From positions 372,001 to 436,000 of the forward strand of contig JACRBN010000025.1 in assembly GCA_016213105.1 (NCBI GenBank): 64,000 nt of DNA. The letters run 5' to 3'. The stretch is from Chloroflexota bacterium (GTDB lineage Bacteria > Chloroflexota > Anaerolineae > Anaerolineales > Villigracilaceae). How positions within the stretch are numbered: the first letter of the stretch is position 1; each line of letters opens with the position of its first letter. Below the pieces are notes generated by a model, which was given only the letters and a program-made list of their open reading frames with translations, did no database searches and was not told the DNA's origin. The position numbers and the translations under genes are program-made. Shown here piece after piece: positions 22,509-30,871 of the stretch.

Positions 22509-22582
22509 TGGGCGCAGAGGGACTCGAACCCCCGACCTTCTCTGTGTAAGAGAGACGCTCTAACCAACTGAGCTATGCGCCC
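22509..22582 (-). tRNA. tRNA-Val (anticodon UAC)
   Basis: Minus-strand cloverleaf with acceptor GGGCGCA/TGCGCCC, D-arm GCTCAGTTGGTTAGAGC, anticodon loop CTTACAC and T-loop TTCGAGT. All stems pair. The discriminator is A and no CCA is encoded. Confidence 0.95.
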
Positions 22583-22628
22583 CGGGTGGGCAACATCCTA
22601 TTCGATTGTGGGCGCAGCCCTAAAGGGT

Positions 22629-22703
22629 GCTGCGCGAAGGGACTCGAACCCCCCGACCTTCTCTGTGTAAGAGAGACGCTCCAACCAACTGAGCTACCTG
22701 TGC
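22629..22703 (-). pseudogene. Decayed duplicate of tRNA-Val (UAC)
   Basis: The D-arm, anticodon arm (CTTACAC loop) and T-loop are almost identical to the tRNA at 22509. The acceptor strands (GCACAGG and CGCGCAG) no longer pair, and one extra G sits before the T-arm. It looks like a tandem duplicate that lost function. Confidence 0.7.
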
Positions 22704-22747
22704 CACGCAGTGGTATGTGCCCGGGTGCCGCTATTATAAGTTGAAGG

Positions 22748-22804
22748 TTGCGGGTTGGCAAGTTGAAGGTTACACTTGCCGCAGAACTTGCACATGGAGG
22801 CATG
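22748..22804. repeat. Short direct repeats TTGAAGGTT before the FAH gene
   Basis: TTGAAGGTTGCGGG and TTGAAGGTTACAC stand 22 bp apart. A similar AACCTTTGACCTTCGAC series lies at 62437-62468. They appear to be small dispersed repeats; the second copy is close to the ribosome-binding site GGAGG of the next gene. Confidence 0.4.
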
Positions 22805-23566
22805 ATGAGAATTGTCCGTTACCAGGTCAAAGAGGAAGCCCCGCAATACGGCTGGCTTTTGGACGATAAGATCGGGGAGGTCGACGGGGATATTTTCGGC
22901 AGGTATCGGCGGCGGGACGCGAACATTCCGCGCGCCGACGTGAAACTTCTGGCCCCCTGCCAGCCGAGCAAGATCGTGTGTGTGGGCCGCAACTACGTGG
23001 ATCACGCCAAGGAACTTGGCAACGAGGTGCCCAAGGTGCCGCTGATCTTCCTCAAGCCGCAGTCTTCGATCATCGCCAGCGGCGAGGCGATCCTGCTGCC
23101 GCCGCAATCCGCGCAGGTGGAGCACGAGGCGGAGCTGGTGATCGTGATCGGCAAGCGCGGACGCCACATCACGACCGAGGATGCCAAGAAACACATCCTG
23201 GGCTACACCGTGGGCAACGACGTGACCGCCCGCGACCTGCAAAAAAGCGACGGCCAGTGGACGCGCGCCAAGGGCTTCGACACCTTCTGCGTCTTCGGCC
23301 CGTGGATCGACACCGACTTCGACCCTTCGGACGCCGTGGTGACCTGCCGCGTCAACGGGCAGATGCGCCAGATGGCCTCCACCCGCGACATGGTCTTCAG
23401 CGTACCGACCCTGGTGGCCTACATCTCGTCCGTGATGACGCTCGAGCCGGGTGACCTGATCTTCAGCGGCACACCGGCGGGCGTCGGCCCGCTCAAGCCG
23501 GGTGACCGCGTGGATGTGGAGATCGACGGGCTGGGCGGAATCTCCAATCCGGTTCGGGCGGAATAA
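22805..23566 (+). CDS. Fumarylacetoacetate hydrolase (FAH) family protein
   Basis: Probably hydrolyses or decarboxylates a small acylpyruvate-like acid, as in the FAHD1/HpcE group. 253 aa from ATG 22805, which has 4-nt spacing from GGAGG; the ATG one codon earlier is too close. The FAH core is clear: KIVCVGRNYVDHAKELGN, PLIFLKPQSSI, the metal-binding EHEAELVIVIGK with its Glu pair, YTVGNDVTARDLQ, KGFDTFCVFGPW, GDLIFSGTPAGVGPL and GDRVDVEIDGLG. No pathway partner is next to it. Confidence 0.9.
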   Translation: MRIVRYQVKEEAPQYGWLLDDKIGEVDGDIFGRYRRRDANIPRADVKLLAPCQPSKIVCVGRNYVDHAKELGNEVPKVPLIFLKPQSSIIASGEAILLPPQSAQVEHEAELVIVIGKRGRHITTEDAKKHILGYTVGNDVTARDLQKSDGQWTRAKGFDTFCVFGPWIDTDFDPSDAVVTCRVNGQMRQMASTRDMVFSVPTLVAYISSVMTLEPGDLIFSGTPAGVGPLKPGDRVDVEIDGLGGISNPVRAE

Positions 23567-23568
23567 TA

Positions 23569-23601
23569 TTTGCAGCGCAAACTGTCAGCTTGCGCTGCAA
23601 A
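23569..23601. repeat. 12-bp palindrome after the FAH gene
   Basis: TTTGCAGCGCAA (23569-23580) pairs with TTGCGCTGCAAA (23590-23601). It could act as a terminator without a long T-run, or be another dispersed palindrome. Confidence 0.5.
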
Positions 23602-23637
23602 TAAGATCAACTTCGCAAGGCAAAAGGGAGAAGTAGC

Positions 23638-24009
23638 ATGGAAAAGACAACCGAATTCTTTTCAGCGAACCATAAACGACTGCTGGATCTTGCCACTTGG
23701 GCCAAATATCTGGCCTGGGTGGCGTTGGTGGTGGGCATTCTTGGCATGGGAACCTCAGCATTGCAATCCTGGAATTTATTTCAAACATCCATGGCTTGGA
23801 ACACAACGCTCCAACCGACCAACAATTTCATGCAGGTCTTGAGAACCAATCCAAGTTTCGCTTTGAGCCTGCTAATAGGAATGGCCAGGGTATTGTTCGG
23901 CGGGGTGTTTTACTTCGTGGTCTTGAGAGGCATTTCGCTCGGCCTGAACATGATCGTCGAGACCCACATCAACTACCGCGACAAGAATTCCCAGGGAGGC
24001 GCGCAATGA
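23638..24009 (+). CDS. Small membrane protein of unknown function
   Basis: 123 aa, RBS GGGAGAAG upstream. TM helices lie at about residues 22-45 and 73-100 (SLLIGMARVLFGGVFYFVVL). No family recognised. The stop overlaps the start of the next gene (ATGA), which implies translational coupling and a joint role with that second membrane protein. Confidence 0.6.
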   Translation: MEKTTEFFSANHKRLLDLATWAKYLAWVALVVGILGMGTSALQSWNLFQTSMAWNTTLQPTNNFMQVLRTNPSFALSLLIGMARVLFGGVFYFVVLRGISLGLNMIVETHINYRDKNSQGGAQ

Positions 24010-24572
24010 ACGCTGATCTTCGCAGCCAGGTGCGCAACAACCTCAGCATTAAGGAAACAGATGAACTGCTCGACATCTGGCAGGCTAATGACCGCGCAGC
24101 CTGGACGGACATCACCTTCGACCTGTTGGAAGAGATCCTGCGGGAACGGCTGGGGGAGGTTCCACCACAAGTTGGCCTGCCCACACAGGCAGTGGCCGAG
24201 GAAGGGAAAATGAGCCGAAACGGTCTGGCTGAGTGGGAGGAAAGGCTGCTGGCCGACGACAACCAGCCGTCGTTCTACGACCCGATCGAGGTTGTGTCCC
24301 TTATCAATATGCTCAACAAGGTCGCCCTGGCGGCCATCGTTCTTAACGGCTTTTTGGGCTTCTCCTACTTTGGCAAGCTGCGTGGGGTGTTGACGGGATT
24401 CTTCCCACTTGCCGATAACATGACGATGGCGCTACTCAGTTTCTTTTTCGACTTCTTATTTGTTGCAGTCAGTGTTGGGTTGGAAATTGTCATGGCTTAT
24501 TTTCCGCTTAAGGCTTTAGCTTACATCCTGCGCATCCTGGCCGAGATGGAATACAACAGCCGCAAGGCCTGA
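24006..24572 (+). CDS. Membrane protein of unknown function, coupled to the preceding gene
   Basis: 188 aa. The N-terminal soluble part (LRSQVRNNLSIKETDELLDI ... DITFDLLEEILRERLGE) is acidic and helical, and similar stretches precede membrane anchors in many Chloroflexota proteins. Two TM helices follow (ALAAIVLNGFLGFSYF and LLSFFFDFLFVAVSVGLEIV). ATG overlaps the upstream stop. Terminated by the hairpin at 24606. Function unknown. Confidence 0.6.
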   Translation: MNADLRSQVRNNLSIKETDELLDIWQANDRAAWTDITFDLLEEILRERLGEVPPQVGLPTQAVAEEGKMSRNGLAEWEERLLADDNQPSFYDPIEVVSLINMLNKVALAAIVLNGFLGFSYFGKLRGVLTGFFPLADNMTMALLSFFFDFLFVAVSVGLEIVMAYFPLKALAYILRILAEMEYNSRKA

Positions 24573-24605
24573 ACAGCTCTTCGGCCCCGCGCCGTCAGAA
24601 CAACG

Positions 24606-24639
24606 CTCCCGCAGGATTGAACATCCAGCGGGAGTTTTT
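24606..24639 (+). terminator. Rho-independent terminator
   Basis: CTCCCGC (24606-24612) pairs with GCGGGAG (24628-24634), followed by TTTTT. It closes the two-gene membrane protein unit. Confidence 0.8.
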
Positions 24640-24726
24640 ACATTTATTTTGCAACACGGTCATACTGTGCTTGCAGGCGGGAGGGAAAATGGCATCAGAA
24701 CCTGTTCGATGAATTCGGAGGATGCC

Positions 24727-25797
24727 ATGAAGACAAAAATTTCCATGATTGTTTTGGTCGTGATGACGCTGATCCTCTCGGCGTGCGGAACGGGAGTCGC
24801 TGCGGCGGGGAGTCAGCCCATCGAAACGGCGGCCCAGCCCCAGGTCCAGGAGGCGGAGGTGGAATCCCAGGCGGTCTTGTTGTTCGGCATCGGGATGCAC
24901 ATCGAGCCGCTGGGCGAAACCGCGCAGGGATTCCCATCGGGCAAGGGCGACTATCACCAGGCTCCGCTGTTCGAGCGGCACGGGCAGGACATTCTGGCCG
25001 TGGCGGACATGGTCGAGGCGCACGACGGGCGGATGACCATCCAGGCACAAAGCCCATTCACGAGCGCCGCCATCGAGTCGGGGAACTCCATCCTGGCAGA
25101 CCTGGCCGTGCGCGGGCACGAGATCGCGCTACACTTCCACGAGGATGCGCACCTGGGGAAGAATTCATCTGCGCGCAGCGTGCAGGAATGGTGCGACGCG
25201 ATGAAGCAGGAAATGATGCTCATAACCCAGGCCAGCGGCGTGACGGACATCCGCTACTGGAGCGGCGGCAACCTGTATCCCAGGCTGTTCGAGGCGGCGG
25301 CCTGCGCGGGGCTGGACGTGAACAGCGATTGGAAGAATCCCCAAACCCAGACCACCGACCTGGCGCTGGTGGGACTGCATCCCTGGCGGCCATCGGGCGG
25401 CACGGATGGCACTGATTTCTCGCTCTTTGTGCAGCCTGACCCGAACGGGGCGGTGGTCTTCCTGCCCGAGGGCCAATACGACAAGAACAACTTTGGCTCC
25501 ATGCGCCGTTCGGATGCGGCTGGCGGGGATGAGGCCTACTTCGAATATCTCAAGCAAAGCCTGTACGCCTCGCTGGAGGCCGCCGAGGCGGGCAAGGTTA
25601 ACGTTTTCCACTTCACCATCCACCCGGGCGAATTTCGCGGTGACCCGCAGAATCCCTTTGCGGTCATCGAAAAATTCCTGACCGAGGTTGTCGATCCGCT
25701 GGTCGCCAGCGGACAGGTGCAGTGGGCCACCTTCCCGCAAATGGCGGATGCCTATGCCGCGTGGGAAGCCGCCCACCCCGGCGCGGAACCGAGATAG
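24727..25797 (+). CDS. Lipoprotein with polysaccharide-deacetylase-like fold
   Basis: 356 aa from ATG 24727 (GGAGG upstream). The signal peptide ends in the lipobox LILSAC, so the mature protein is anchored in the membrane. The body looks like a NodB-type barrel: GIGMHIEPLG near the N-terminus, RGHEIALHFHEDAHLG in the position of the H-x3-H metal motif, SGGNLYPRLFEAAACAG, and FHFTIHPGEF near the C-terminus. The canonical TFDD motif is not clear, so catalysis is uncertain. It is the first of four consecutive lipoprotein genes. Confidence 0.65.
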   Translation: MKTKISMIVLVVMTLILSACGTGVAAAGSQPIETAAQPQVQEAEVESQAVLLFGIGMHIEPLGETAQGFPSGKGDYHQAPLFERHGQDILAVADMVEAHDGRMTIQAQSPFTSAAIESGNSILADLAVRGHEIALHFHEDAHLGKNSSARSVQEWCDAMKQEMMLITQASGVTDIRYWSGGNLYPRLFEAAACAGLDVNSDWKNPQTQTTDLALVGLHPWRPSGGTDGTDFSLFVQPDPNGAVVFLPEGQYDKNNFGSMRRSDAAGGDEAYFEYLKQSLYASLEAAEAGKVNVFHFTIHPGEFRGDPQNPFAVIEKFLTEVVDPLVASGQVQWATFPQMADAYAAWEAAHPGAEPR

Positions 25798-25846
25798 GGC
25801 CTGGCGCATCGGCGACACACCACAACCACTTCCCCGGGAGGAACCC

Positions 25847-26755
25847 ATGAAACGAATCACGCTGTTCACCATTCTGCTGCTCTTCAGCCTGGCCTGTTCG
25901 CTGGGAGGAATATCCGCCGAACCGACCCCAGCCGTCTCCCAGAAACGCTGCGGCGACCTGGTTTGCGACGGCCCGGAGAACGGACAAAACTGTCCCCAGG
26001 ATTGTGCATCCGCCGCCGCGCCCGCCGCCGACGATGTCCAGCCCGAGCCGTCGGGGGAGGCGGCAGACGGGATGATGACCGGGGTCGTGATCGTCGAAAT
26101 CCAACTCGACCGCACGGCGGGCCTCGGCGATTGCGGCGTCGCCCCCTGGTATTCATCGGATTGCACCATGAACACAAAATACTGGTGGGGACTGCACGCC
26201 AAAGCCTCCGCTTCGGCGCCGGTGCTGATCGTCCCCGACGGCCAGGAGCGCTGGGTCATCACCAGCGACCGGGACGCGGCCGCCAAATACGGCATCGACC
26301 TTAATGAGTACGATTACTCGCCCTACGACGGGAAGTATCTCGAAATCAGCGTCGACCCGAAGACCACCAACCCCGAATGTTCGGCCAGCATCGAAGGCGG
26401 GGAGTTCGACTTCGAGGTGATGGGCGCGCGCAAAGAGGGCGTGGCCGAGTTGATCTTCTCCTCCAACCCGCTGGAACACATTTGGGGCAGCTGCGGCCAG
26501 GCCGGCTTTGATTGGGAAACGGAGTACCTGCGCTACGCCTGGGCGGCGGCCATGCTGCGCGACCCGTCGAACCTTTCCTTCCAGATGAACGAGACCTTCC
26601 ACAGCGCGCCCGGCACGTATCTCTACGAAACCACGGTGGATGTCAACCCCAGCCCGGAGAATCGCGACCATGTTACAGTGTCCATTCAATTCCTGTGCAT
26701 GGCCAGGGAAGCCGGGCACGTCATGGCGCCGGCCGCCTGTCCCTGGGAACAGTAA
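25847..26755 (+). CDS. Lipoprotein of unknown function with a Cys-rich calcium-like motif
   Basis: 302 aa. Signal peptide and lipobox FSLACSLGG. A Cys-rich segment CGDLVCDGPENGQNCPQDC resembles the short CGDGVC-like calcium-binding motif of many surface proteins. The remainder (VIVEIQLDRTAGLGDCGVAPW ... GEFDFEVMGARKEGVAELIF) is beta-rich with several further Cys and is not recognised. It sits 49 nt after the previous lipoprotein gene with a GGGAGGAACCC RBS. Confidence 0.6.
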   Translation: MKRITLFTILLLFSLACSLGGISAEPTPAVSQKRCGDLVCDGPENGQNCPQDCASAAAPAADDVQPEPSGEAADGMMTGVVIVEIQLDRTAGLGDCGVAPWYSSDCTMNTKYWWGLHAKASASAPVLIVPDGQERWVITSDRDAAAKYGIDLNEYDYSPYDGKYLEISVDPKTTNPECSASIEGGEFDFEVMGARKEGVAELIFSSNPLEHIWGSCGQAGFDWETEYLRYAWAAAMLRDPSNLSFQMNETFHSAPGTYLYETTVDVNPSPENRDHVTVSIQFLCMAREAGHVMAPAACPWEQ

Positions 26756-26776
26756 CCCGCGGCACCGGCTGCAAGG

Positions 26777-27895
26777 ATGGCTTTTACGAAACGCCTGTTT
26801 TCCCTTCTGTCCCTGTTGATCGTGACCTCCCTGGCCTGCGGCCTGGGGGTGCCCATCCCGCCGCCCACAGCGGAGCCTGCCCCAACCGAAGAAGGCCAGC
26901 AGGAGAGCCAGCCTACAGGCTACATGACCTTCGCCGTCAACGTCCACGACTGGAATCATCCCGCCGAAAGCGCCGACCTGCTGCTCAAGCTGGTCGACCT
27001 ATTCGAGCGGCACGGCGTGCGCGGCGACTTCTACTTTACCGCCGAGATCACGCGCGCGCTGGCGGAACAGCGCCCCGACGTAATCGAGCGCTTCAAGAAC
27101 TCGGACATGACCATCAGCTATCACGTCCGCCCGCCGCACCCGCTCTACAACGGATTCGATTCGCGCCTGAAGAATCTCAGCGACGCCGAACTGTATCAGA
27201 CCCTGCTCGACTACGAGACCTACGCGCTCGACCTCGAAACCGGCGATCTGGACCGCTCGCGGCCCGGCGGCTACAGCTACGTGGCGCAGGTCTTTGGGCG
27301 CAAGCCGGTTGTCGCGCCCGCGCCCAACGGCGACCCGCGCATCAAGGATGCGGCCCAGCGCGTATACGCCAGCCTGGGTGCGCAGATGACCCTGCTGTAT
27401 CACGAGGAAGGCACCAGCGTGGACCAGCCCTTCGAGTACGTCAACGGGCTGCTGGTGCGTCCCAGCGATTTCAGCATCACGCGCACCACCGCCATCGACG
27501 GCGCGGATAATTTCTGGTGGAACTTCATGTCCAGGCCGAACGCCGCCGAATACAACCCGACCGCCCTGCTGCAACGTCAGTTGGCGGAGTGGGTTGGTCA
27601 AAATGGCATTTTGACCAACAGCCGCGCTCCCTTCGTCACCGCGTTGATCCACGAGAACAACTTCTACCGCGCGGGCGCGGAGGCCTGGTCCTCGATCTAC
27701 TTCACAATGGACAAGGGCAAAAAGGATGAGCCGCTCCCGCCGCCCTGGAACCTGTCCGCGCCCGACCCGTCCACGCTGCGCACGGCGGAGGAGCAGGCCG
27801 CCATCCTGGCCGCCTACGAGGAACTGGTGGCCTACGCCGCCGCGCATTTGACGGTTGTCACTTCGGAGGATATTATCGTCCTGGCGAAAGGATGA
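26777..27895 (+). CDS. Lipoprotein with divergent polysaccharide-deacetylase-like domain
   Basis: 372 aa. Signal peptide and lipobox VTSLACGLG, then a Pro-rich linker. NodB-like features: FAVNVHDWNHPAESADLLLKL in the first motif position, ERHGVRGDFYFTAEITRALAE (the GVRATFF-like strand), DMTISYHVRPPHP as a possible metal-binding His pair, and a C-terminal FVTALIHENNFYRAG. The classical TFDD is replaced by VHDW, so it may be a binding protein or a variant enzyme. It starts 21 nt after the previous gene and overlaps the next by ATGA. Confidence 0.6.
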   Translation: MAFTKRLFSLLSLLIVTSLACGLGVPIPPPTAEPAPTEEGQQESQPTGYMTFAVNVHDWNHPAESADLLLKLVDLFERHGVRGDFYFTAEITRALAEQRPDVIERFKNSDMTISYHVRPPHPLYNGFDSRLKNLSDAELYQTLLDYETYALDLETGDLDRSRPGGYSYVAQVFGRKPVVAPAPNGDPRIKDAAQRVYASLGAQMTLLYHEEGTSVDQPFEYVNGLLVRPSDFSITRTTAIDGADNFWWNFMSRPNAAEYNPTALLQRQLAEWVGQNGILTNSRAPFVTALIHENNFYRAGAEAWSSIYFTMDKGKKDEPLPPPWNLSAPDPSTLRTAEEQAAILAAYEELVAYAAAHLTVVTSEDIIVLAKG

Positions 27896-28971
27896 CACAG
27901 CCCCTTTCCCAGGACAAACCCTTGAAACGCTTCCCACTCCCGATTCTCCTGCTGGGGATGCTCTCCCTGGCCTGTTCGCTGGCGGGCGGCCTGCCAGCCC
28001 CGGCTCCCACCTCCCCGCCGACGTCCCGCCCGTACATGGCCCTGCCCACCCAGGCGCGGCCCACGTACGTCCCGCAGGTGCCGACCCTCACTTCCACCCC
28101 GACCCTGATCGTTCCGACTGTCTTCCCGACGTTCGAAGTCCAGGAGGAGTCGGCCTACATCAACCCGACAGCCACACAACTGCCCGCCTCCCTGCTGGAT
28201 GTGACCTATTGCAGTCTGGGCGGCGTGGAACTCAAGATGGACGCCCATTTCCCCGCCGATGCCGGTCAGCCCGCGCCCGCTGTGGTGTACGTCCACGGCG
28301 GAGGCTGGAGCGCCGGCAGCCGTCGCGACATGGAGGCCGCCACGCAAACTCCCGCCCTGCTGCAGGCTGGGTTTGCGGTCTTCACCATCGACTATCGTCT
28401 GGCGCCTAGGCACATGTTTCCCGCCATGATCCAGGATGTGAAGTGCGCCATCCGTTCGATCCGCGCCCATGCCGTCGACTACAACATCGACCCCGGGCAA
28501 ATCGGCGCCTGGGGCGGATCGGCGGGTGGGCATCTCGTGGCCCTGTTGGGCACGTCGGATGAAAACGCGGGCTTCGATGTGGGCGAATACCTGGAATACT
28601 CCAGCCGGGTGCAGGCCGTGGTGGACTTGTACGGTCCCGCCGACCTCACCCTGACGGCTTTGACTCCTGCACAGGAGGAACTGCTCACCAATGCCTTTAC
28701 CCCCGACCAGTACGAACTGGCCAGCCCGGTCACTTACGTCACGACAGACGACCCGCCCTTCCTGATCCTGCACGGAGAAAAGGACAGCCTGGTGCCGCTG
28801 GAACAATCGGCCATCCTGTATTCCCGCCTGACCTCGGCGAATATCCCCGCCACGCTGGTGATCGTGCTGAACGCCGGTCACGGTTTCAATCCCGTGGGCG
28901 GCCAACCCGACCCCACCCCGGAGGATATTACACAGATCATTGTGAGGTTCTTCGTCCGATACTTGAAATAG
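27892..28971 (+). CDS. Lipoprotein alpha/beta hydrolase (BD-FAE/esterase type)
   Basis: Predicted surface esterase, 359 aa. Lipobox LSLACSLAGG, then a Pro/Thr linker (about 35-100). The hydrolase shows the oxyanion HGGGWSAG, the nucleophile elbow GGSAGGH, the catalytic Asp in LHGEKDSLVPL and the His in NAGHGFNPVGG, as in bacterial carboxylesterases of the acetyl-xylan-esterase/kynurenine-formamidase type. The ATG at 27892 overlaps the previous stop. A TTG at 27922 has a better RBS and a shorter signal peptide, so it could be the real start. Confidence 0.75.
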   Translation: MTQPLSQDKPLKRFPLPILLLGMLSLACSLAGGLPAPAPTSPPTSRPYMALPTQARPTYVPQVPTLTSTPTLIVPTVFPTFEVQEESAYINPTATQLPASLLDVTYCSLGGVELKMDAHFPADAGQPAPAVVYVHGGGWSAGSRRDMEAATQTPALLQAGFAVFTIDYRLAPRHMFPAMIQDVKCAIRSIRAHAVDYNIDPGQIGAWGGSAGGHLVALLGTSDENAGFDVGEYLEYSSRVQAVVDLYGPADLTLTALTPAQEELLTNAFTPDQYELASPVTYVTTDDPPFLILHGEKDSLVPLEQSAILYSRLTSANIPATLVIVLNAGHGFNPVGGQPDPTPEDITQIIVRFFVRYLK

Positions 28972-28982
28972 TCCCCCATGCA

Positions 28983-29759
28983 CTATCCTGCGGAGCGGTG
29001 CTGGCTCCTCAGGATCATCAAAGTGGTCCCCTGCACAAGCAGGGCTGTCAGGATGGCGGCTCCAAAGGCCGCGCCCAGGCTGCTCTTCTCGATCAACAAA
29101 CTTAACGTAATGAAGAAGCCCGCAAAGGCGAACATGCCATACAGCAATCCGCGCAGGACGTGCGCCGCGGCGGCGGGTCCCTGGTGGCGATGGGCGAAGA
29201 CCGACAGGATGGTCACGTAAAGCGGAATGGTGGTCAGCAGGCCGGTCAGGCGCGAACCGATCAGCGGGGCGATGCCCGTCAGCAGCAAAATGAAACTTGT
29301 GCCGATGAAGATGCGCGCGGGGATGTCCCACGGGCCGGGCTGGGCCTCGCCCGGCTCCGCATCCTCGCGCGGCATGAGGTAGAGTCCCAGCGCGATGGCG
29401 GAAACCATGACGAGGAAGATCGGCCAGAGCGGAAAGGTAAAATTTTGCAGCAGGGTCGTGCTGATCGAAAAGACGATGAAGCTGCCCGCCAGCGCAATCG
29501 GCCAGCGGAATTTGGTCGCCAGCCAGGCATAGGTCAGCGCGTAGGCGACGAGTGAGAGTCCGCCGCTGATGACGCCCAGCGCAGCGTTGGCGGCAAAGAC
29601 CGCGTCATGGCTGAGCGCCACGAAGAAGATGACCGGCCCCGAGGTGAGCGGCATCCCCACGATCCAGCCGCTGACGGCGGGCCCCCACTTGCGTCCCGCC
29701 AGGCTGGCCGAGCCGATGATGAGCGGGGCAAGGATCAATTTCAGGACGAAGATATCCAT
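28983..29759 (-). CDS. Polytopic membrane protein of unknown function
   Basis: 258 aa from ATG 29759; a TTG at 29774 would add five residues. About eight hydrophobic helices, with conserved-looking PAVSGWIVGMPLTSGPVIFF and GLLTTIPLYVTILSVFAHRHQ stretches that recur as two similar halves (GMPLTSGP / TTIPLYV). That suggests an internal duplication and a transport role. No family recognised. Last gene of the minus-strand block that begins at the VOC gene. Confidence 0.65.
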   Translation of the reverse strand: MDIFVLKLILAPLIIGSASLAGRKWGPAVSGWIVGMPLTSGPVIFFVALSHDAVFAANAALGVISGGLSLVAYALTYAWLATKFRWPIALAGSFIVFSISTTLLQNFTFPLWPIFLVMVSAIALGLYLMPREDAEPGEAQPGPWDIPARIFIGTSFILLLTGIAPLIGSRLTGLLTTIPLYVTILSVFAHRHQGPAAAAHVLRGLLYGMFAFAGFFITLSLLIEKSSLGAAFGAAILTALLVQGTTLMILRSQHRSAG

Positions 29760-29779
29760 GCGGTTAAAATCCAATTAAT

Positions 29780-30247
29780 TTATTCTCTGCGTTCCAGTTC
29801 ATCGGGTGCAGGTTTCTGGAAGAACGCGATCCAGGGTCGCATCATCTCTTCGGGGATATAAAAAGACGTTTGCAAACGTTGCGCATTTCTTCGCGCCAGC
29901 CGCCGAAACAATTCCTCTGGCGGCACATCCAGGAAATGAACTTCGCTACTTGCGCCAAGCTGTCTGGCTCGCGAGCGATAGTCTTCCCGTTCTTCCCGCG
30001 CCCAGAAGCCATAATCAAGGATCACATTTGTTCCCAATGCAAGCGCCCGGCTGGCCATCTCCCAGAGCAAGGCTTCAATAAGAGAATGGCGGGCGTCATG
30101 CTCTGGTTCTTCTGCATCCTGACCGAAGAGACGCAATTGCCATTCATCTGGAGTCAAGCGAAGCGCCGAGCGCTTTGTTTCAAGCTCCCGTGCCAGCGTT
30201 GTTTTTCCTGAACAAGGAAGTCCGACCATTAGGTGGAGAGTTGTCAT
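29780..30247 (-). CDS. P-loop kinase of the zeta/AAA_33 type
   Basis: 155 aa. Walker A GLPCSGKTTLARELE, then LRLTPDEWQLRLFG, RALALGTNVILDYGFW and LDVPPEELFRRLARRN, the pattern of small ATP-binding kinases such as AAA_33, including zeta toxins and some RNA or antibiotic kinases. Size is about right for the stand-alone form. The ATG at 30247 (MTTLHLMVG) is preferred over 30253. No antitoxin-like partner is next to it. Substrate unknown. Confidence 0.75.
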   Translation of the reverse strand: MTTLHLMVGLPCSGKTTLARELETKRSALRLTPDEWQLRLFGQDAEEPEHDARHSLIEALLWEMASRALALGTNVILDYGFWAREEREDYRSRARQLGASSEVHFLDVPPEELFRRLARRNAQRLQTSFYIPEEMMRPWIAFFQKPAPDELERRE

Positions 30248-30262
30248 GACCATTACTCCATA

Positions 30263-30871
30263 TTATGCAACCATCCGATATACGGCCAGCAAAATGGTCA
30301 GGTCGGCGATCAGGTGACCGAGCGCCGCGGCCAGGAGGCCGTCGTCCTTGCGGGACGTTTGCCGCCAGAACCAGGCGCCGAACACCAGCACGGAGAGGGA
30401 CAGCGCCAGGGCAGGCAGATTTGTCCTGCCTATCAGCAGCATGGCGTGATAGCCCGCAAAGATAAAATCCATCGGGGCAGGCTGCCTGGAGTTATCCGCC
30501 AGGTAACCGCGCCAGAAATATTCCTCGATCCACGGGTTGACGAGCGTAAAGTAGGCAATGAACGCGGGCCACGCGGCGCGCGTCAGGCCGAGCGCATCGA
30601 GCTGCGCGGCCAGGTCGGGGGCAATGCCCAGCCACGGCCAGAGCAGGTACAGGCTGATTCCGCTGGCGCTGCCCACCAGCAGGCTGGAAACGATCCAGCG
30701 GCGGTGTTTGCTTTTGAAGAGGAGGGAGGGTGGGGGCAGGTTGCGGCGGTCGAGCCACAACGCAAACAGCATGGCGAGATGAAAACCGATCAACGCGCCC
30801 CAGGCGCTGCGCCCCCCAAACAGGCCAATGGCGACGGCGGCATATGCCAGGACGGGAGCCAGCCGCTTCAT
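30263..30871 (-). CDS. CPBP-family intramembrane metalloprotease
   Basis: 202 aa with about six TM helices. Catalytic motifs of the Abi/CPBP family are visible: NPWIEEYFWRGYL (EExxxR), AGYHAMLL (the second metal His) and AALGHLIAD (the third His). Family members cleave prenylated or membrane proteins in some systems. The ATG overlaps the upstream mevalonate kinase stop by ATGA, so the two are coupled. Confidence 0.78.
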   Translation of the reverse strand: MKRLAPVLAYAAVAIGLFGGRSAWGALIGFHLAMLFALWLDRRNLPPPSLLFKSKHRRWIVSSLLVGSASGISLYLLWPWLGIAPDLAAQLDALGLTRAAWPAFIAYFTLVNPWIEEYFWRGYLADNSRQPAPMDFIFAGYHAMLLIGRTNLPALALSLSVLVFGAWFWRQTSRKDDGLLAAALGHLIADLTILLAVYRMVA

